61,132 bases of DNA from Gammaproteobacteria bacterium. Its GTDB lineage: Bacteria; Pseudomonadota; Gammaproteobacteria; Steroidobacterales; Rariloculaceae. Of this stretch, positions 56,616 through 61,132 are shown one piece after another (position 1 is the first letter of the stretch; each line of letters begins with the position of its first letter). The stretch lies in NCBI GenBank assembly GCA_022825505.1, contig JAJDWR010000001.1, positions 1 to 61,132 on the forward strand. The letters run 5' to 3'. A model generated the notes under the pieces. The model did no database searches and was not told where the DNA came from. It saw only the letters and a list, made by a program, of their open reading frames with translations. Both the position numbers and the translations under genes were made by a program.

Positions 56616-57284
56616 TTAGCCCCGCCCGCCCGCATCAACAGATACGGAAAGCACCAGGTGCACCAAATCCATCTGATTGGACACCCCGCACTTGGCGAAA
56701 ATGTTCTGCAGGTGCCAGCGCAGCGTTCCGTAGCTCGGCCCGGTGAGCGCGGCGATTTCGCGCAGCTTGTGACCTTGCGCCAGCATGGCCGCCAAACGAG
56801 CCTCTGCGGGCGAAAGTCCGAGGGCGCCTGCCACGAGATTCGCATCGACGCGCGCCCTCCTCGGCAGCTCCACCGCGAGCACGTAAGCAGCTACGTCACC
56901 AGTGTCCCCCCCGGCCGGTCCACTCACGGGAATGACATGCAGGAACAGGCAAGGATGCCCCCTCGGCCGGCTCACCGTGATCGAGCCCCGCCGGGGCACA
57001 TGCCCCTGGTCCCCCTCGTCAGGCAGCGCCCGAGCCAGCAACGCCTGCAGCGCATCATCGTCGGCTCGGCGCACCGCACTCAGATATCCACCTTCGCCCG
57101 AAATCCCCTTTTGGGCCTGAAGGGTTATCATGGCACGTTCGTTCGCCGTCACGATACGGCCACTCGAGTCCAGTTGGATGACGCCGCACCGGGCCTTGTC
57201 CAGCAGTGCGGTGAGCGTCGCGCCGCGCTGCGGTTCCGAGCGTGGTTTGCGCGGCGGCATCGAATCGGCATGATCTGACTGCAT
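56616..57284 (-). CDS. LuxR-type transcriptional regulator with PAS-like N-terminus
   Basis: 222 residues from ATG 57284 (57350 is an alternative). The N-terminus has a PAS-like pattern (ARCGVIQLDSSGRIVTANER). The C-terminus is a LuxR/GerE helix-turn-helix (LGLSPAEARLAAMLAQGHKL, REIAAL, YGTLRWHLQNIFAKCGVSNQ). No receiver domain is present, so it senses a ligand or redox state directly, or is constitutive. Divergent from the sensor-regulator at 57421; the intervening DNA holds a TATAAT at 57338 and a palindrome at 57381-57401. Confidence 0.82.
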   Translation of the reverse strand: MQSDHADSMPPRKPRSEPQRGATLTALLDKARCGVIQLDSSGRIVTANERAMITLQAQKGISGEGGYLSAVRRADDDALQALLARALPDEGDQGHVPRRGSITVSRPRGHPCLFLHVIPVSGPAGGDTGDVAAYVLAVELPRRARVDANLVAGALGLSPAEARLAAMLAQGHKLREIAALTGPSYGTLRWHLQNIFAKCGVSNQMDLVHLVLSVSVDAGGRG

Positions 57285-57380
57285 CGGTAACCGCCGTAAC
57301 GGTTGGCCGGAGGGTCGATGGGGTTCCCCGGCAAAGGTATAATCTGCCACAAATGATCATCACCGGATCATGTACAACCA

Positions 57381-57401
57381 CGAAAACGCATAACGTTTTC
57401 G
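57381..57401. promoter_or_regulatory. Operator palindrome CGAAAACG-cataa-CGTTTTCG upstream of the second sensor-regulator
   Basis: A perfect 8-bp-arm inverted repeat 20 bp before the TTG start at 57421, in the divergent gap with the LuxR gene. It differs from the repeats in front of the paralogue at 36889, so the two genes are probably controlled differently. Confidence 0.5.
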
Positions 57402-57420
57402 CGAATTTTCGGGCGGGACA

Positions 57421-59736
57421 TTGACGGACAACTCGTACGCAGGATCGGACGACGGCTCGGGACGCGCGTTCATCTCGCGGCTGGCCGACGCGTGCCTGCG
57501 CATCAACGCGAGCCTGGAGCCGGAGACCGTGCTGCAGGAGGTGGTGGAGGCGGCGAAGACGCTGACCGCGGCGCGCTGCGGCGTCATCGCCACGTTCGAC
57601 GAGGAAGGACGCGCGAAGGACTTCTTCTCGTGCGGCCTGTCGCACAGCGAGCACTGCCGGATGACGTCCTGGGCCGACGGGCCGAGGCTGTTCGAGCGCC
57701 TGCGCGACCTGGACGGCCCGCTGGCCGTGGCGGACATGTCGGCCTACGTTCAGGCATTGGGCTTCTCCGCCGAAGTGCTGCCCGAAAAAACGTTTCTGGG
57801 CATGCCCATGCGCCACCGCGGCCTGCACGTGGGAAACTTCTATCTGGCCGGCAAGGCGGGCGGGCAGACCTTTAACGCACAGGACGAGGAAATCCTCATG
57901 GTGTTCGCCGCCCACGCGGCGGTAGCCGTCGCCAACGCGCGCGCCTACCGCAAGGAGCGGCGCGCGAGGGCGGATCTGGAGACACTGGTGGAAACGTCGC
58001 CCGTGGGCGTGGCGGTGTTCAATGCCGCCGACGCACGGCCGGTGTCGTTCAACCGCGAGGCGCTTCGCCTGGTCGAGCCGCTGCGCGATCGGGGGCAACC
58101 GGCCGAGCACCTGCTGCAGTGCATCACCAGCCGGCTCGGGGACGGGCGGGAAGTTTCGCTCGCGGAGTTTCCGCTGGCCGAAGCGCTCAGCCGCGCGGAG
58201 ACGCTGCGCGGGGAGGAAATGGAGCTTTCCGTGTCGGACGGACGCCGCGTGAAGGTGCTGGTCAACTGCACCCCGATCACGCGCGGCGACGGCCGGGTGG
58301 TGTCGGTGGTCGTGACGATGCAGGACCTGGCGGCGCTGGAGGAGATGGAGCGTTTGCGCGCGCAGTTCGTGAGCCTGGTCAGTCACGAGTTGCGGGCGCC
58401 GTTGATGGCCATCCAGGGTTCGGCGGTCTCGCTGCGCGACACGTCCGAGTCGGCCGCCCCCGGGGAAGTGCGCGAGTACGCGCGGATCATCGACGAGCAC
58501 GCGGCGCAGATGCGGGGGCTGATCGGCGACCTGCTGGACGTGGGGCACATCGAGGCGGGCACGCTGTCGGTGCGGCCCGAACCGTCGGAGGTCGCCGAGT
58601 TGCTGGACCGGGCCAGAAGCACGTTTCTCAGCGGCGGCAGTCCGCATCCGGTGCGCATGGACCTGCCGCCGGATCTGCCCCGCGTGATGGCCGAGCGGCG
58701 CCGCATCGTGCAGGTGCTGAGCAACCTGTTCTACAACGCCGCGCGCCACTCCCCGGCGGACTCGCCCATCCGGGTGTCCGTCACGCACGACCGGAGCCAC
58801 GTGTCCGTTTCGGTCTCCGACAAGGGCCGGGGCATTGAACCCGAGCGGCTGGAGCGGCTGTTCGACAAACACGGCAAGAAGGGCGACGGGCTGGGCGGCA
58901 GCCTGGGGCTGGTGATATGCAGGGGACTGGTGGAAGCGCACGGCGGGCGCATCTGGGCCGAGAGCCGCGGTCCCGGGCTGGGCGCACGGTTCACGTTCAC
59001 GCTCCCGGTGGCGGACCAGGCACGCGGCGACGGCCCGACGGAGGCGGCAGGCGAGACTCGGGAGCCGTCGCCCATACTCGTCGTCGACGACGATCCCCAG
59101 ACATTGCGGCTTGTACGCAATGCGCTGAACGCCGAAGGCTACCGAGTGGTGGTGACCGGCGAGCACAACGGCCTGGGGGACGTGATCCGCGCGCAGGCGC
59201 CGCAACTCGTCCTGCTGGACCTGATGCTGCCCGGAACCGACGGTATCCGGCTGATGCAGAGCGTGCCGGAACTCTCGGAAGTTCCTGTCGTGTTCATTTC
59301 CGCCTACGGCCGCGACGAGACAGTTGCCAAAGCGCTGAAGAGCGGCGCGGCGGACTACATCGTCAAGCCTTTCTCCGCGACGGAACTGGTCGCCCGGGTG
59401 GAGGCGGCGCTGCGGGGCCGCGCCGAAGAGCAGCCGTTCGAACTGGGCGCGTTGACGATCGACTACGCCCGCCGCCGGGTGACGATGCAAGGCCGCGACG
59501 TGAAACTGACCGCGAGGGAGTTCGATCTCGCGCGCGCGCTCGCGCTCAACGCCGGGCGCGTAATGAGCTACGACTCGCTGCGCCGGCGGGTCTGGAAGGG
59601 CCGCGGCAACCGGCGGCTGGTGCGCTCGTTTATCCAGCGGCTGCGCGCCAGGCTGGGCGACGACGCGAACGAACCGGCGCTGATTCACACGCACCGCGGA
59701 GTGGGTTACCGCATGGAGCCTCCGAACGGCGCGTGA
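57421..59736 (+). CDS. GAF-PAS-histidine-kinase / receiver / OmpR-type winged-helix fusion (His intact)
   Basis: 771 residues with the same domain order as the protein at 36889: GAF (about 30-165), PAS (185-310), HisKA (315-380), HATPase (425-540, GGSLGLVICRGLVEAHGG), receiver (550-660) and winged helix (670-771, ending THRGVGYRMEPPNGA). The H-box reads FVSLVSHELRAPLMA with H322 present. The receiver has VVDDDPQ, phosphoacceptor D600 in LLDLMLPG and the Lys in IVKPF. It should therefore perform the whole phosphorelay and bind DNA within one soluble polypeptide. TTG start. No separate response regulator is nearby. Confidence 0.92.
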   Translation: MTDNSYAGSDDGSGRAFISRLADACLRINASLEPETVLQEVVEAAKTLTAARCGVIATFDEEGRAKDFFSCGLSHSEHCRMTSWADGPRLFERLRDLDGPLAVADMSAYVQALGFSAEVLPEKTFLGMPMRHRGLHVGNFYLAGKAGGQTFNAQDEEILMVFAAHAAVAVANARAYRKERRARADLETLVETSPVGVAVFNAADARPVSFNREALRLVEPLRDRGQPAEHLLQCITSRLGDGREVSLAEFPLAEALSRAETLRGEEMELSVSDGRRVKVLVNCTPITRGDGRVVSVVVTMQDLAALEEMERLRAQFVSLVSHELRAPLMAIQGSAVSLRDTSESAAPGEVREYARIIDEHAAQMRGLIGDLLDVGHIEAGTLSVRPEPSEVAELLDRARSTFLSGGSPHPVRMDLPPDLPRVMAERRRIVQVLSNLFYNAARHSPADSPIRVSVTHDRSHVSVSVSDKGRGIEPERLERLFDKHGKKGDGLGGSLGLVICRGLVEAHGGRIWAESRGPGLGARFTFTLPVADQARGDGPTEAAGETREPSPILVVDDDPQTLRLVRNALNAEGYRVVVTGEHNGLGDVIRAQAPQLVLLDLMLPGTDGIRLMQSVPELSEVPVVFISAYGRDETVAKALKSGAADYIVKPFSATELVARVEAALRGRAEEQPFELGALTIDYARRRVTMQGRDVKLTAREFDLARALALNAGRVMSYDSLRRRVWKGRGNRRLVRSFIQRLRARLGDDANEPALIHTHRGVGYRMEPPNGA

Positions 59737-59835
59737 ACCTCCCGCACAAACAGTTTATACCTTGTACTTCGATGTATAACTTATACCTATAACCGTTAGG
59801 TGTGTAGGCCGCAGCAAGCTACCGGTTTCGCCCGG

Positions 59836-60078
59836 TTATGGCCCTGTCTCCATGTGCAGTCGCGTCAGGAAGGATATATCGCTTCGTAAACCGGACATGT
59901 CTTCACGGAAGATCTCCATGTGGGACTCCACCGAGTCAAGGCGCGTCTCTGCCACCGCGACATTCTCCGTCAGCTCGACCATCTTCCAATAGATTGCCCC
60001 AACGCTGGCGAAGGTTGCGATCTGCAGGGTGACAATCAAGCCGCCGAAGCCAACGAGAATTTTCTCGGTAGATGTCAT
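59836..60078 (-). CDS. Small membrane protein with short coiled coil
   Basis: 80 residues. It has one transmembrane helix (VGFGGLIVTLQIATFASVGA), then a short helix with heptad-like spacing (ETRLDSVESHMEIFREDMSG). The ATG follows AGGCGGAAG directly. General design as in the coiled-coil proteins at 54912 and 55561 but without sequence identity. Function unknown. Confidence 0.65.
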   Translation of the reverse strand: MTSTEKILVGFGGLIVTLQIATFASVGAIYWKMVELTENVAVAETRLDSVESHMEIFREDMSGLRSDISFLTRLHMETGP

Positions 60079-60184
60079 CTTCCGCCTGGCGATTACGCCC
60101 GTCCGTTCATGAATCCAACTTAGGCCTGCCGGAGGGGAGTGTCAAGGCTGAATTTCCGGGCGAATTGACCAGAAAGGCAGGCCC

Positions 60185-61027
60185 CTACAACACATCCTCC
60201 GCCAGACTCTCCGCCACCCGCGCCGCCGCCTCGTGCACCGACGCCCGCGCCAGGTGCGCGTAGCGGGCCGTGCTGGCAATCTGCCGATGACCCAGCAGCC
60301 TCGCGATCATCGGCAGGCTCTCCCCCAGCGCCAGCGCGCTGGAGGCAAAGCTGTGGCGCAGGTCGTGCAACCGCACGTCGTCCAGCCCCGCCCGCTTGCG
60401 CAGTTCCCGGGCCTTGAGGTCGACCTCCTCCCAGCGCAGGCCGAGGATCTCGCCGCGCCGGCACCCGGTCAGGATCAGCAGGCGCAGGGCCGCGGCGGCC
60501 GGCGCGGAGACCCAGCCGCCGGCCTCCCCGTCACGCAGCGTCTGGCCCAGCCGCCGGTACTCGTCCCGGGTGAGATGACGGTCCCGCAGGCGCAGCTTGT
60601 ATTTTCGAATCGACCGGCAGGGATTGGGACCCTCCGGCGCGAGCCCCCACTGCTGGGCCTTGCGGAATAGCTGCGTCAGCACCTGGATGGTGCTGTTGGC
60701 CACGGCCGGCCGGTCGTGCAGCGAGTACTGCAGCGCCGCAACATCGCTGCGCCGCACCGCGCCCATGGGACGGTCCCCCAGGGCCAGCACGATGTGATTG
60801 TCGATAACCGTCCGATACAGGTCCATGGACTTCGGCTTGCAGTTCACCGCCACATGCAGCCGCAGGTAACGCCTCGCGACATCGGCCACCGTGGCAGCGG
60901 TCGCGCGTGCTGAAACGTGCGTTTCGGAACCAGCTGGACCCCGCTTCCGGGCCGTGCCTGCCTCCGAACCGGCCCGCAACGGACCCAGTGCAGGCCTGGA
61001 AACTCGATGGTTACGGGGCTTCGGCAT
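60185..61027 (-). CDS. Tyrosine recombinase/integrase with internal deletion
   Basis: 280 residues. A core-binding SAM-like domain covers about 45-125. The catalytic domain has R190 (ILTGCRRGEILGLRW), H221-x-x-R224 (RLHDLRHSFAS), H247 (LLGHRQIASTARYAHLA) and Tyr256. Between GLRWEEVDL and KRAGLDDVRLHDLRH only ~10 residues remain; relatives have about 55-60 more, containing the beta-hairpin with the catalytic Lys. The enzyme is therefore probably inactive. The N-terminal arm-binding domain also appears to be absent. It marks the right side of the accessory region. No att site or tRNA was seen. Confidence 0.85.
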   Translation of the reverse strand: MPKPRNHRVSRPALGPLRAGSEAGTARKRGPAGSETHVSARATAATVADVARRYLRLHVAVNCKPKSMDLYRTVIDNHIVLALGDRPMGAVRRSDVAALQYSLHDRPAVANSTIQVLTQLFRKAQQWGLAPEGPNPCRSIRKYKLRLRDRHLTRDEYRRLGQTLRDGEAGGWVSAPAAAALRLLILTGCRRGEILGLRWEEVDLKARELRKRAGLDDVRLHDLRHSFASSALALGESLPMIARLLGHRQIASTARYAHLARASVHEAAARVAESLAEDVL

Positions 61028-61068
61028 GGGTTTGTCAAGAAATAAATTATTTATTTGTAAAAAAACAA

Positions 61069-61131
61069 CTAATCGAAACGTAACACTTCATCGTCCGGAT
61101 TATTGGGGTTCAAGGGCAACACATCCTCTCC
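61069..61131 (-). CDS. Possible 3' end of a gene running off the window
   Basis: The last 20 codons of an open minus-strand frame (GEDVLPLNPNNPDDEVLRFD, then TAG) look like protein. They end in a gap whose inner part (about 61028-61068) is very AT-rich, just upstream of the integrase. Too short to identify. Confidence 0.3.
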   Translation of the reverse strand, partial: GEDVLPLNPNNPDDEVLRFD

Positions 61132-61132
61132 A

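Noticed and set aside
61090..61132. GGGTTCAAG near the right edge considered as a tRNA T-loop and attachment site
   Set aside because: No acceptor, D or anticodon arms can be drawn in the available sequence, and the minus strand reads as a short coding end.

Overview
This 61 kb, GC-rich window looks like a chromosomal piece of a gammaproteobacterium, probably uncultured. The best marker is the gene order lptD-surA-pdxA-ksgA-apaH, together with an lgt-thyA pair, a TonB-dependent receptor and LptD-type outer-membrane biogenesis. No rRNA, tRNA, CRISPR array or intact transposase gene was seen. GTG and TTG starts and 1-4 nt stop/start overlaps are frequent. No species assignment is attempted.

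Region 1 (1-3480): a TonB-dependent receptor gene sits between two inverted copies of a ~146 bp element with 30 bp terminal inverted repeats, plus partial copies. Region 2 (3483-17704): a minus-strand seven-gene operon (VWA/GATase-like protein, C13-caspase-like protein, TPR-metalloprotease-like protein, MoxR ATPase, DUF58, BatA-VWA, DUF4175) with a divergent DUF4159 gene. It is a MoxR/Bat-type envelope-stress or chaperone module. Region 3 (17766-32816): housekeeping genes: an EF-hand protein, an MFS exporter, murU, then lptD-surA-pdxA-ksgA-apaH with a 17 bp minisatellite abutting the ksgA start, a hendecad coiled-coil protein, thyA, lgt, a DUF255 thioredoxin-like protein and L-serine dehydratase.

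Region 4 (32843-41067) begins the accessory half: a DUF1640-like coiled-coil protein, a LysR regulator, a degenerate hypothetical gene, a DUF4143 ATPase bracketed by a duplicated promoter/5' end of the next gene, a very unusual one-polypeptide sensor-kinase/receiver/winged-helix regulator, a VapBC-like toxin-antitoxin pair and an orphan AbiEi antitoxin. Region 5 (41325-56455) is an almost wholly minus-strand array of secreted proteins, lipoproteins and membrane proteins. It holds an FG-GAP lipoprotein, three SUMF1/FGE-fold proteins lacking the FGE cysteine pair, proteins sharing a Cys-containing module, two serine-hydrolase genes (one DUF2235/Tle1-like) with small membrane proteins between them, and duplicated membrane-anchored coiled-coil genes.

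Region 6 (56616-61132): a LuxR-type regulator, a second sensor-kinase/receiver/winged-helix fusion that keeps its phospho-histidine (the region 4 paralogue has Gln there), a small membrane coiled-coil protein, and a tyrosine recombinase with an internal deletion that removes the catalytic-lysine hairpin. Duplications, truncated paralogues, toxin-antitoxin genes and the decayed integrase make the right half look like an old, rearranged genomic island.
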